Notes under the pieces: generated by a model
Told to the model about the DNA's origin: nothing
The model's input: the letters and a program-made list of their open reading frames with translations, nothing else
Databases searched by the model: none
Assembly: GCA_963675565.2 (NCBI GenBank)
Contig: CAXXYD010000004.1
Span: 992,001 to 1,056,000, forward strand
Reading direction: 5' to 3'
Length of the DNA stretch: 64,000 nt
Source: JARRKU01 sp963675565
GTDB taxonomy: Bacteria; Desulfobacterota; Desulfobacteria; Desulfobacterales; Desulfosarcinaceae
Translations under genes and position numbers: made by a program
Part shown: piece by piece, positions 15,640 to 24,271 of the stretch
Layout of the letters: each line of letters opens with the position of its first letter
Position numbering within the stretch: position 1 is the first letter of the stretch

Positions 15640-15886
15640 ATCGGAATAGGCCGAGACCTCACGGCCCCTCCCTCCCACACCACCGGGCATACGGGTCACG
15701 TGCCCATTGGTCCCGAGTGTACCAAACCTCATATCCGGTTCCTTTTCGTCGCCCCGCGCTTTTGTATTGGACTTCCTCCAGACACAGCCTCACGACTGCG
15801 CCCTTGCCCTCCTCCTAGCCTTCGGCTCTACTAATACCTGGCATGGGGACTTGCACCCCACTAGCTCTGTGCCATGCCTGGCACAC
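15640..15886 (-). mobile_element. Group II intron remnant, maturase deleted
   Basis: On the - strand it starts GTGTGCCAGGCATGGCAC and continues GTGGGGTGCAAGTCCCC, typical group II intron 5' sequence. It ends with a domain V-like segment (GACCCGTATGCCCGGTGGTGTGGG) and a domain VI-like hairpin closing at CCTATTCCGAT. An intact intron is about 2-3 kb; here domains I and V-VI are joined in about 250 bases with no maturase, so it cannot move alone. Its 5' end lies directly against an attC-like hairpin. Confidence 0.75.
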
Positions 15887-15888
15887 AC

Positions 15889-15937
15889 GGTTTAATCAGC
15901 GGCCCGCCCTTTGGGTCCGCTGAATTTAAGTTATGCC
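15889..15937 (-). repeat. attC-like hairpin interrupted by the group II intron
   Basis: On the - strand: GGCATAAC, then a stem ATTCAGCGGACCC / GGGCGGGCCGCTGAT around AAA. The left core GCATAAC is close to RYYYAAC. The expected right core is missing because the intron begins there. It follows the stop of the phosphoesterase remnant by 32 bases. Confidence 0.65.
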
Positions 15938-15969
15938 ATTATTTCTCGCTTTATGTCATAGCAATGTTA

Positions 15970-16650
15970 CTAATTTCTATGAAACTCTATTCTTTTGATA
16001 TAACTGCCTTCCACTTCTATAATAGTGTTAACATCTGCACCGAAACCGGCATTGATAACAACTGTTTTACCTAAAATATCCTTATCATGATGCTCATGAA
16101 TGTGTCCGCCTATACAAACAACAGGCTGATATTTATCACAGGCTTCTCTTGCAATCAGAGAACCAAAATGCTGTCCATTTCTCGGCGAACCTTCCCATGT
16201 TATCATATCCACTCCTGTATCAAACGGAACATTGTGTGAAAGAAAAATAACAGGTTTGTCTGCGCTTTCAAATAATAAAAACACTTTCTCCTTCCCTTCC
16301 TCATAATCTTTCTTTATCTCTTCGAAATTACCCTTCCTTTTTGCTCTGTCTAAATCCTCCTCATATTGCGGATATTCAGGTCCGCTTGTTATTCCGTGAC
16401 CTATAATTTGGAACTCCCTGAAATCAATAATGTTATGTTGAATATCCTTTACATTCTCCAACCCTGAAATCATTTTATAAAATACTTCTGTGTTTCTGTC
16501 ATTCTGAGGCATGGATATTTCACGAACATCCCAATTTCCGGGAACAGCAAAAACTGGTACTCCGAGAGAATCCAAATATTCCAGAATTTCCTTGCCATCC
16601 CTTATTGATTTATCAACCATTTTTTGAGCTTCTTCTTCTCCGACAATGTC
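15970..16650 (-). pseudogene. Calcineurin-like phosphoesterase lacking its N-terminus
   Basis: The frame is open from 16650 after an in-frame TAG; the first ATG is at 16620 (216 residues). Conserved metal-site motifs GNWD, LSHNVPFDT and GGHIHEHHD are intact, but the first motifs of the fold (DxHG and GDxx) that should precede them are absent. The upstream residues DIVGEEEAQKM look like the tail of the missing part. Without the first Asp/His ligands the enzyme is probably inactive. It is AT-rich and in passenger-gene orientation; an attC-like site follows it. Confidence 0.75.
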
Positions 16651-16712
16651 CTATAACCAATAAAAAGGCTTTAAGTTGTGTAACTCAAATTTAGGTTGCC
16701 ACCGCATTTGGT

Positions 16713-17186
16713 TCAGCGTAACTGGCATCCAGGTGCTTTTGCCAATATAGAGCGTAGCATCATTATTACCGGCATTGGTTTCATAACAATTTTCAGTGAT
16801 CCCTTTTTATCCTTTTTGAACTCCGGGAGGCGATGGTTCCACCGAAAACAGTCTTCATGGAGATAGCGCGACAAATGCTGCTTGCTCATAAAATGGAAAA
16901 CGCCCAGCTTCGCGCGTTCCAAGTTCGCATTGAACGATTCTGCCGTGTTGTTGTGCGCCTGGCCCCTGGCAAACTCCTTTTTAGAATGGTTCACCGAATC
17001 ATGGGAGGCGAACAACTTGCCCGCCTTACGATAGCTCATTGACACGCTCCGAAGGAATGTTGCAAAAGGCGCGATCACACTTATCGCAAGTTTCCAAAGA
17101 TGATTTACCAAAAGAGTGATCAGCGTATTATTGATCGTTTTTGAGTAAGATTCTTTATTCATTTGTTCTTTAAATTCAACACCCAA
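16713..17186 (-). pseudogene. IS1595-family transposase remnant
   Basis: 157 residues. The stretch NHSKKEFARG, AHNNTAESFNANLERAKLGVFHFMSKQHLSRYLHE and FRWNHR matches the C-terminal catalytic part (including the last acidic residue, in AESF) of IS1595-type transposases. The N-terminal zinc finger and first Asp are absent, and the beginning (MGVEFKEQMNKESY) is foreign. No terminal repeats were found. Confidence 0.75.
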
Positions 17187-17189
17187 TGG

Positions 17190-17305
17190 AAAGCTCAGCC
17201 GACCGGAGGTAAATTGCCGGGGATGTTGTAAGAGCTAAACTTTTTCAAAACCTAAGGACTTTGAAAAAGTCGCTATATCCCCGGTTCGGCTTAAGCGTTT
17301 TGTTC
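17190..17305 (-). repeat. Long nested hairpin, attC-like
   Basis: Three nested stems share one axis. Outer: GCTCAGCCGA (17193) with TCGGCTTAAGC. Middle: CCGGGGAT (17217) with ATCCCCGG (17277). Inner: ACTTTTTCAAA (17239) with TTTGAAAAAGT. Total length about 110 bases, with unpaired bases between stems as in attC sites. It follows the stop of the membrane protein gene (17362) in - strand orientation. Confidence 0.65.
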
Positions 17306-17361
17306 TTTTTAATTTTGTTATTGCCTCTAATTGGGGCTATTGCCCTTCTCCTGAAGGGCTC

Positions 17362-17739
17362 TTAGATTTTATAAATCAGGATGATGACTACCGCCGAAAT
17401 AAGAAAAATTTGAGTACAACACCCAATCAATAGCTTTCGATAGTCATAGTTAGCCGTAAACTTGATAAATCCATCATCTGGGTAATTCTGTATTTGCGAT
17501 ACGACTTTCACATCTTTTGCACACATATTATAATCTCTTGTAATTTTCCAGAAACTGGAAATCATTATTAAACTAAAAATAATAAAAATACATGCGATTA
17601 GGTGCTTAGGTAAAGGTACGGTTTCTTTAGTCCTTAAAAGTAAAAAACCGATAGTTGATATTGTAACTGTAATGAAAAAGCCCCAATGAATAAAAAGTTC
17701 TTGTCTGATTTTGAATAAATATTCGTATGGCGTTAACAT
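17362..17739 (-). CDS. Small membrane protein of unknown function
   Basis: 125 residues with three predicted hydrophobic segments (WGFFITVTISTIGFLLL, LIACIFIIFSLIMISSFW, IFLISAVVIILIY). A short soluble loop of about 40 residues between the second and third contains YDYRKL. Preceded by GGAGGAAC seven bases before the ATG. No family recognised. AT-rich, - strand, bounded by attC-like hairpins on its 3' side, so probably a cassette gene. A complete, apparently intact frame. Confidence 0.55.
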   Translation of the reverse strand: MLTPYEYLFKIRQELFIHWGFFITVTISTIGFLLLRTKETVPLPKHLIACIFIIFSLIMISSFWKITRDYNMCAKDVKVVSQIQNYPDDGFIKFTANYDYRKLLIGCCTQIFLISAVVIILIYKI

Positions 17740-17934
17740 TTAGTTCCTCCATTAATATGGTAAAGATTGATTAACGTTCGAGATCAAGATTGTTATAGGT
17801 ATTCATGTCTGTTTGAGATTGTAACTGTAAGTTTTACTATATTATTAATCGATTATCCAATCTTATGGTTTCTTCTAAGAGCTGAATTACCTTTGATTGT
17901 TCTTTCGAATTTGGTTTATCCTTTTTGAAAAGAA

Positions 17935-17985
17935 CGCCGCGTGTCTAGGGCGGCATGCTCCTCGCCGTCCCCAGCACACGCTTTT
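17935..17985 (-). repeat. attC-like hairpin after the HEPN-like gene
   Basis: On the - strand GCGTGT...GGGACGGCG and GCCGCCC...ACACGC pair around an AGGAGCAT loop, with unpaired G and T bases on one arm, followed by GGCGTTC. It starts 15 bases after the stop of the gene at 18000. The bases from 17740 to 17934 hold no complete gene, only a 29-codon open tail without a start. Confidence 0.55.
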
Positions 17986-17999
17986 GTATTATTATATTT

Positions 18000-18578
18000 T
18001 TAGAGACCATTATCAATTGTAATATCGAATACTTTTTTAGGGAGCTTTCTATTCAAATATAGTTTATCTAATAATTCATTTATCTCGTTTCCTGTTTTCA
18101 ATATTTGTATAAAAGTCATTTCTCGTATTTCTTTAATAGCAGCAAGAGGAAAGAAATGATAATTTACTCGTGTGATTATTTCTTCATTTTTTCTTGGTTT
18201 TCCATTTTTATCTTTTTCAACTACAGTGTTTGGTGGAATGATTTGAAAATTTTTTATACGCATATCACTATGTGCAACTATTTCATTTCGGGCTTTTATT
18301 ATTTTTCCGTGACCTTCTTGATGTTTCTTATTATCAAATTTTTCATATATTTTTGGAAGTTTGCCGAAAGGTTTGTTGTCTGTAAAAGGACGAGCATAGC
18401 AAATAATTGCTGCAGTAAATAATGGGTAGTATATGGTGTCGTCTACAGTCTTGACAGTTTTTAGAATTATGTCGCACGTTCTAATAGTAGCCTTAAAATC
18501 ATTTCTAGCTACAAGTAATTTACATAAACGTTTCTTTAATTGAGATCTAGAGGGTTTTTTGGGTAAAGTAGGTTTCAT
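18000..18578 (-). CDS. HEPN-like hypothetical protein
   Basis: 192 residues, helical, basic N-terminus (MKPTLPKKPSRSQLKKRLCK). The motif KARNEIVAHSD fits the R-x(4-6)-H signature of HEPN RNases and related nucleotide-binding proteins, preceded by FTAAIICYARPF, a helix often seen in that fold. Such proteins occur in toxin-antitoxin and phage-defence loci. No partner antitoxin gene is adjacent, since an IS1182 copy now lies just upstream. Family assignment rests on motif and context only. Cassette-like: - strand, AT-rich, hairpin downstream. Confidence 0.5.
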   Translation of the reverse strand: MKPTLPKKPSRSQLKKRLCKLLVARNDFKATIRTCDIILKTVKTVDDTIYYPLFTAAIICYARPFTDNKPFGKLPKIYEKFDNKKHQEGHGKIIKARNEIVAHSDMRIKNFQIIPPNTVVEKDKNGKPRKNEEIITRVNYHFFPLAAIKEIREMTFIQILKTGNEINELLDKLYLNRKLPKKVFDITIDNGL

Positions 18579-18600
18579 ATTTATTTATACATAACGAGTT

Positions 18601-20410
18601 TGTCGAAAAACAAGTTTTTAACCAACTTTACTTTTTAGATGGGATCAGTTCAACCTGATTTTCTTCTTTCATTAACTTCAATATGGTTGCTTCGGCTAAT
18701 CTGCCCCCCCTATCTCGTTCCTTTGATCCGTTTTTCTTGCCTTTCCACCTGCACTTTTATGCGACCGCAAAGCTTTCCCCATAATTCAGGATCTTTTCAA
18801 TGTTATGCACAAGGCAGTATAGCTTCCATTGGATATTCACCTTGGTTCTTCCTCTTAAGGTAAACCGATCCATTCTCTTGCAGGATCGTATATTGCCAAA
18901 AACTGGTTCTACAATCCCTATACGTCTTCCATATATCTTCCGACCCTCAGGCGTATCGATCTTTTCTCTCATCTTATCTGTAACACTGGCTGGGCGCTGA
19001 CCATAAAATATGTGGACCTGTCTTGATACCGTATTGGGATTTCTTAAACATTTAGAACGCAATTTGCAATCGCAGCAAGCTGTTTTGGGCGCTTGATAAG
19101 CAATGGCTTTGTAGCCGTCTGCGGTAATAAAATTCCGATTCTTTACATAAAGACCGTGGCCGGCAGGACAAATTAATTTGCCGGTTCGATCATCTAGCTT
19201 GAAATCGTTCACATCAAAATAACGCTTTTGGGACTTATACTTTAGATGACGCTTATCTGTTGAGCGTCGATGTCGGCCAGCATCTTTAAAACGAACATCT
19301 CTTTTACGAAACTGCTGATCCGGCACATAGGCATCAACCTTTTCTTTTTCACAGGCTTTAAGATTCTCTACACTATAGTAACTTGTATCGGCGCTGACTT
19401 GTTTGCCTTCCAGAGGTTTATCCCAACCAATGGCTTCAAGATTCTCTTTGGCTCCTTCAAGCATCGGTCCCATATTCTTGCTATCTGTACCACTGCCGAA
19501 CACCTCAGCGTTTGTTACTATCTGTTTTTTATCGTCAACCACTGCATTGGCATTATAGCCCTGTTGGACACCATGGGAAGTTGCCATTATTGCCGATTCA
19601 TTATCCGTTACGTTGCTTTGAATCTCATCACCCTTAGAGCCTATCTTGGGATCATTGTTTGATAAAAATTCTTCGATACGATCAGCTTGCCGGGTTAACT
19701 TTTTAATCCGCTTTTCAAGACGTTTCTTATCAGTTATCGATTTGCCGCGTTCTTTTTTGTCGGTTATTTTGTGTTCTTTGACAATTTGTTTGACTTTACG
19801 CCTTAAAGCATCTTGTTTTTTCTTTAAATCATCAAATTTGCCACTCCATTCTTTGGATGCATTCGACGAAAGCTTTAATCCATCAATGCTAAAATGAGTG
19901 CCGCCTAAAAGCCCCTCTTCATGGCAAATCATTAATACCATCGTGAACAAGTCCTCTATCTCTTCATCAATAGAGGACACAAACGCTGCGATGGTACTAT
20001 GGTCCGGGGTCTTGTTACAGGCCAGCGCCATAAAGGTCGTTATTTTTTGACAGGCGTATTCCAGGCTGCGAGATGATATCATGCCGCGTGAATAACCATA
20101 GAGCACAATCTTTAATAACAACTTTGGATCGATTGACTTTCGCCCTGTTGCATCATTATTATACCGAGCATCGAAAACACTCATATTTAAACGCTCTTCA
20201 ACGATATAATGAATTGCATACTCTAAGGTACCGGGCACTAATTGATCTTCTAAAAAGATTGGCTCAATAACGGACTGTTTGTAATCGTAGTGTTGATGCT
20301 TTGCCATCTCGGGCCTCTTTGGTGGGTATTTCTTATGATTACTACATATTATATATCATAGTCAGTCCGTTTTTTCACTAAAAAAGGAGTAAAACTTTAC
20401 TTTTTCGACA
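18601..20410 (-). mobile_element. IS1182-family insertion sequence, apparently complete
   Basis: Ends are inverted repeats: TGTCGAAAAACAAGTTTTTAAC on the left and, read inward from the right, TGTCGAAAAAGTAAAGTTTTAC. About 1.81 kb with one full transposase gene. No clear target duplication is seen. The right end lies one base from an attC-like core (GCTCAAC at 20412), so it entered at a cassette junction. Confidence 0.85.
18757..20307 (-). CDS. IS1182-family transposase
   Basis: 516 residues. N-terminal domain (VFDARYNNDATGRKSIDPKLLLKIVLYGYSRGMISSRSLE) and the DDE catalytic core are intact: THFSIDGLKLSSNASKEW with the first Asp, VSADTSYYSVENL with the second, and RRIGIVEPVFGNIRSCKRM with the Glu. 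A zinc-knuckle-like cluster ACCDCKLRSKCLRN lies between. A coiled-coil insertion (about 160-215) is normal for the family. No stop or frameshift, so the element may still be active. Confidence 0.93.
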   Translation of the reverse strand: MAKHQHYDYKQSVIEPIFLEDQLVPGTLEYAIHYIVEERLNMSVFDARYNNDATGRKSIDPKLLLKIVLYGYSRGMISSRSLEYACQKITTFMALACNKTPDHSTIAAFVSSIDEEIEDLFTMVLMICHEEGLLGGTHFSIDGLKLSSNASKEWSGKFDDLKKKQDALRRKVKQIVKEHKITDKKERGKSITDKKRLEKRIKKLTRQADRIEEFLSNNDPKIGSKGDEIQSNVTDNESAIMATSHGVQQGYNANAVVDDKKQIVTNAEVFGSGTDSKNMGPMLEGAKENLEAIGWDKPLEGKQVSADTSYYSVENLKACEKEKVDAYVPDQQFRKRDVRFKDAGRHRRSTDKRHLKYKSQKRYFDVNDFKLDDRTGKLICPAGHGLYVKNRNFITADGYKAIAYQAPKTACCDCKLRSKCLRNPNTVSRQVHIFYGQRPASVTDKMREKIDTPEGRKIYGRRIGIVEPVFGNIRSCKRMDRFTLRGRTKVNIQWKLYCLVHNIEKILNYGESFAVA

Positions 20411-20411
20411 G

Positions 20412-20476
20412 GCTCAACGATACACTGTGCGGCCCGGCCGCTTTTTGGCCGGGTCAGCACCAGTGATGGGTTCAAG
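20412..20476 (-). repeat. attC-like site with consensus core
   Basis: On the + strand GCTCAAC (a perfect RYYYAAC) begins a stem CACTG-GC-CCCGGCC that pairs with GGCCGGG-GCAC-CAGTG around GCTTTTT, ending in GTTCAAG. The two arms differ by small bulges, as attC sites do. It directly adjoins the right end of IS1182. A second small hairpin GCCGC/GCGGC follows at 20480. Confidence 0.7.
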
Positions 20477-20621
20477 TAAGCCGCTACGCGGCAGTAAAAG
20501 CCATCAATAGCGCCCGCCTAAGTAATTAAATCCGACAAGTTGCAAAAACTCCCGATCCTGGATCATAGTTTTCTATATTGGACCGCCATCCAATCAACCC
20601 TTCAAATGAAAGGAGAAAGCT

Positions 20622-21505
20622 ATGAGTCAAGACTACTACCAACTGTCCATGAGAGCCCTGCAACTTGCCGGAATGAGTGAGCGTACACAGCAATGCTATA
20701 CTCGCGCGGTGCGCATGCTCGTTGATTTTTACGCAAAAAACCCGGACAAAATTACCGAACTTGAACTTCAAGATTATTTCCTGCATCGCAAAAATGTCGA
20801 CAAATGGGCTGCTGCAACTTTACGCATCTGCTACAGCGGCATCAAGTTTTATTTTGTCAATGTGCTCAAACACGATTGGCACACCTTGGATCTGATCAAT
20901 GCCAAGCGGCCTAAGAGCCTGCCGGTGGTGCTGAGCCTCGCCGAAATATGGTCCATTCTCAACACGGTTCAAACCCCTCAAAACAAAGCCTATCTGACTG
21001 TCGTCTATACTTGCGGTCTCAGGCTCCATGAAGGGCTGCACCTGCAGGTGGCCGATATCGACGGCCAGCGTATGCGTATCCATGTCCACCGAGGTAAAGG
21101 GGCCAAAGATCGCTATGTGCCCCTGCCCAGGCATACCCTTGCCGTGCTGCGCAACTACTGGCGCATCCACCGCAACAGCACTTGGATTTTTCCTCGTCTG
21201 GGCCATAGCGGCAAACGGGGCGCAACAGCCTCAAAGCCTATGGACTGCTCTTCTGTGCGCGGTGCTTTACGTCGTGTTCTGGTCCAACTGAAGTTTAAAA
21301 ACGCGTCACTGTCCATACGCTGCGCCATTCTTATGCCACCCATCTGCTCGAAGCCGGCGTCAATATCCGGCGCATCCAACAATATCTGGGCCATCGCAGC
21401 CTTTCATCGACCATGGTCTATCTGCACCTGACCACCCAGGGCCACCAACGCGCCTATGGGATTATCGACAACCTGATGAAAGGAGACGGCCATGACGACG
21501 ATTAA
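20622..21505 (+). pseudogene. Tyrosine recombinase of an IS91-type element, frameshifted
   Basis: The first 227 codons encode a recombinase: MRALQLAGMSERTQQCYTRAV, then YTCGLRLHEGLHLQVADID with the first catalytic Arg and HRGKGAKDRYVPLP. At the A-run near 21300 the frame is lost. The -1 frame then supplies the rest: VHTLRHSYATHLLEAGV, YLGHRSLSSTMVYLHL, with the His-x-x-Arg and nucleophile Tyr, ending at 21505. One missing A explains the break. The gene overlaps the IS91 transposase start by 14 bases, so the pair belongs to one element. Slippage might rescue some product but there is no clear signal for it. Confidence 0.85.
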
Positions 21506-22589
21506 ATCCATCCTAAATCGATTCGCCCCGGACTATATCGGACAAAACGCTCTGAACATGCCCGTGATTCAACGAAAAGCGATCAATGCCATTTGCAACT
21601 GCCGCAGCAAGTATTTTGGCATCGCCGTCTTCGAATGTGATCAGTGCAAGCAGCATCATACGGTTTTTCGTTCCTGCGGCAACCGGCACTGTCCCAACTG
21701 CCAGCACCACAAACAGCACCTGTGGCTCAACCGGCGCATCGAAGGCCAACTGCCCGGCCATCATTTTATGGTCACTTTTACCGTGCCCGAACAGCTGCGC
21801 CCCTTTATCTACAGGCACCAGCGCGTGACCTACGATGCCATGTTCACAGCTTCGGCTGCGACCATTAAAACACTGACCGCAAACGGTGGCCATATCGGCG
21901 GGGATCTGCCGGGCTTTTTCGGTGCCTTGCATACCTGGGGCAGCCAGCTGCAGTATCATCCCCATATCCACTATGTGGTGGCCGGCGGTGCCTACTGCAA
22001 TACCACCGACACCTGGACACCGTCTCGTATCGACTTTTTGCTACCGGTCCGGGCCATGTCCAAGCTGTTCAAGGCTAAGTTCGCCGATTTGATGAAAGCC
22101 GCCGGCCTTTATGATCAAGTCCCGCACATCGTCTGGCAGCAAGGCTTTAATGTCGACTGCCGGCCCGTTGGCAGCGGCCAGCGAACCGTGACTTATCTGT
22201 CCCGATACCTGTTCAAGGTGGCCATATCCGATGGGCGCATCGTAAAAGTCGACAACAACCGCGTCTACTTCAAATACCGGGTTAAAAACTCGGCCAGGCT
22301 GCGCATAACAAGCCTTGACGTGATGACTTTTATCGCCCGATTCTTAAAGCACGTGCTGCCCAAAGGATTTGTTAAAGTGCGATACTTCGGGCTGTATAAT
22401 GCCAACTGTTCGCAGCCAGGCAATAAGATCGCGTTTTTAATTGAGGCGGCCTTTGATTTTCTATTGCCAAGGGCCAATCCCAAGCCGAAAATACCGCCGC
22501 CTTTTTGCTGCCCACACTGTAAAAAGGGAACGCTAACTTTTAAGTTCCAAATTCTGCCGCACCAGATGCTGCGCAGCGGTGGCGGGTAG
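21492..22589 (+). CDS. IS91-family transposase (HUH rolling-circle type)
   Basis: 365 residues. N-terminal zinc-binding domain (FECDQCKQHHTVFRSCGNRHCPNCQ), HUH motif HPHIHYVV near residue 157, and the tyrosine region VTYLSRYLFKVAIS near 238. A C-terminal zinc pair (CCPHCKKG) closes the protein. IS91 enzymes nick one strand and move the element by rolling-circle transfer. It has no stop codons. It is preceded by the frameshifted recombinase gene of the same element. Element ends were not located; they lie roughly at 20500-20600 and 22600-22750. Confidence 0.92.
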   Translation: MTTIKSILNRFAPDYIGQNALNMPVIQRKAINAICNCRSKYFGIAVFECDQCKQHHTVFRSCGNRHCPNCQHHKQHLWLNRRIEGQLPGHHFMVTFTVPEQLRPFIYRHQRVTYDAMFTASAATIKTLTANGGHIGGDLPGFFGALHTWGSQLQYHPHIHYVVAGGAYCNTTDTWTPSRIDFLLPVRAMSKLFKAKFADLMKAAGLYDQVPHIVWQQGFNVDCRPVGSGQRTVTYLSRYLFKVAISDGRIVKVDNNRVYFKYRVKNSARLRITSLDVMTFIARFLKHVLPKGFVKVRYFGLYNANCSQPGNKIAFLIEAAFDFLLPRANPKPKIPPPFCCPHCKKGTLTFKFQILPHQMLRSGGG

Positions 22590-22755
22590 ATAAACCGGCG
22601 GCAGCCGACAACTACATCTTCTCCCGCCAGACGCCTTTTGCTACCGGCGTGGTGGTGTGCTGCGTCCTTTGTGTCTAAAATCACAACTTTTCAAAGATCG
22701 AAACCAAATAGTTTAAAAGGAATTCTGCCTATTTTTAACTTTCGGACCCGACACA

Positions 22756-22891
22756 TCATCATGATTTGCTTCTGAACGTTCGTCTTTCTACTGCAAATCA
22801 ATAAACCTTTACCCATACACTCTTAATCACCGGGCTTCATGAACATTGGATTGAGCCCGACCTTTCAGGTCGTCTCAATCCTTATGGGTTA
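22756..22891 (-). repeat. 136-base structured repeat, copy B (attC-like)
   Basis: A close relative of 14057-14192, with the same 136-base length and long identical blocks at both ends. On the - strand it starts ACATAAC-CCATAAGG, 20 bases after the stop of the DUF6602 gene, and keeps the same stems (GGATTGAG arms, GATTTGC/GCAAATC). The fact that the same sequence follows two unrelated passenger genes argues for a recombination site. Confidence 0.6.
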
Positions 22892-22910
22892 TGTAAGATT
22901 TTCTATATGC

Positions 22911-23810
22911 CTATCCCTCTATTTGAAAGGAGCCCTTATTAACTACGCCCAAATAGTGTGAAAGATCCGGCAATAAAATGGAAATACTTTGGGTTCTTGA
23001 AAATAAATAAGTGCAAAATGTTTGAAGATGATAATTTATATTTTCCTCCGCTCGCGCTAAAAATACATTTTTTTGCACTTGAAATTCAGGATTGTTAACT
23101 ACTGGGACGGGCATATGTTTTACCGTTCCTGTAGCTGACTGCCCCGGGAACATATAGAGAAGTAGGCCATCATCAATACTGAGCACCATATTGTGTTTGT
23201 TTCTCGGCTCTATTACACTTTCATACATGGAGTTGAGTTCATTCACCATATTTTTCAAATCAAAATCAAAGCGTTCACATATCAGAAAGGTAAACATTCT
23301 ATCTGAATCATTGGTTATAGGATCAAATTTTGATGGAATACTCCTTTGAGTATTCGTCCGAATAATTTGGGTGTCTATTTCGGTTATTCGTTCTCTCAAT
23401 GCCTTTATTTTTGCGAGTTTGTTTATAGCCTTTTTAAACTCGTCTTTTCCCAACACCGACTTCACTTCTCCTACAGCACAAACCGTCTCAACTGGATAAA
23501 AGTATTGATTCTCTGAATCTTGAACGAGTGGCGTCTCATTTTTGTCGTAAACAATCAAATCGACCTGAGTACTCACATCACCAGCATGGTTCATTACGAA
23601 TCCTGTACCAATATCTAATCTTCTTGGGATTGCATGACGAATGAAGCCTTTGCTTACAACCTCTCGAAGACGTCCGAATTCCCCAGCATGAATCAGCCGT
23701 CCTTTCTCCTCATCAAAAAAAAGCTCTCTTGACGCATGTTTAAAGGCATAGGTAAATTGAACAATTTTTTCGTACAATAATGTTTTATAGATATTGGTTT
23801 CAGATTTCAT
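22911..23810 (-). CDS. DUF6602-like protein with nuclease-type core
   Basis: The likely start is ATG 23810 (299 residues) with GGTGAG nine bases upstream. An upstream ATG at 23855 lies inside the attC-like site and would add 15 residues from outside the cassette. The sequence STQVDLIVYD, then CAVGEVKSVL, forms the D...ExK core of PD-(D/E)xK nuclease-like folds, as in DUF6602 proteins. A helical stretch with KALRERITEI follows, and the C-terminal half is alpha/beta. Related proteins occur in phage-defence loci. It is in cassette orientation and flanked by two long attC-like sites. Enzyme activity is inferred. Confidence 0.65.
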   Translation of the reverse strand: MKSETNIYKTLLYEKIVQFTYAFKHASRELFFDEEKGRLIHAGEFGRLREVVSKGFIRHAIPRRLDIGTGFVMNHAGDVSTQVDLIVYDKNETPLVQDSENQYFYPVETVCAVGEVKSVLGKDEFKKAINKLAKIKALRERITEIDTQIIRTNTQRSIPSKFDPITNDSDRMFTFLICERFDFDLKNMVNELNSMYESVIEPRNKHNMVLSIDDGLLLYMFPGQSATGTVKHMPVPVVNNPEFQVQKNVFLARAEENINYHLQTFCTYLFSRTQSISILLPDLSHYLGVVNKGSFQIEG

Positions 23811-23827
23811 ATACGAGTACTCACCAA

Positions 23828-23957
23828 ACATAACGAATAGCGTTTTATCCGTCATTCCGACAAGGCCGTACCGGTGTAGAGTGCTGATTGGCCAGCCTTT
23901 CGCTGGAGCAATGATGGAACAAGACTTTAAGGGATGATGGATAAAACGTTGTTGAAC
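23828..23957 (-). repeat. Best-formed attC-like site (130 bases)
   Basis: The + strand has ACATAAC at the left end and GTTGAAC (perfect GTTRRRY) at the right. Inside, CGTTTTATCC (23841) pairs perfectly with GGATAAAACG (23939), and the stem continues TCAT/ATGA and CC/GG with single mismatched bases. A central hairpin is CCAGC/GCTGG. This is the size and layout of long attC sites such as the Vibrio repeats. It marks the start boundary of the DUF6602 cassette. Confidence 0.75.
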
Positions 23958-24271
23958 TGAGTCGCGTATAGGTCTGCGGCACCAGCCTCAAAGTTATGGG
24001 GATTATATAGATGCCGGTTATGGTTGGCAAGGGCTAAAGACAAGATGAAAGTGACGATCTGACCCGCTAAAAATGGATGGGGATACCCTGTAACGACAGT
24101 TTGAGGCATTTAAAAAGCTCCGCAATACATTGTGATCTGCCATGAGTGGGATATATGGGCGCACTTGTCCGATCTTTGTCGCTGCAAATGCATACGTGAC
24201 AGCCCCGGATGTGCGAACAACCTTATTTTTGCCGGACACGGTCTCTGCTGGTTTGGCATAAAACCGTGCCC
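23958..24271. other. Gene-free stretch at the end of the second IS91-type element
   Basis: About 310 bases with no credible gene. It should contain the 3' terminus of the IS91-type element read on the - strand; I could not define it. Confidence 0.4.
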
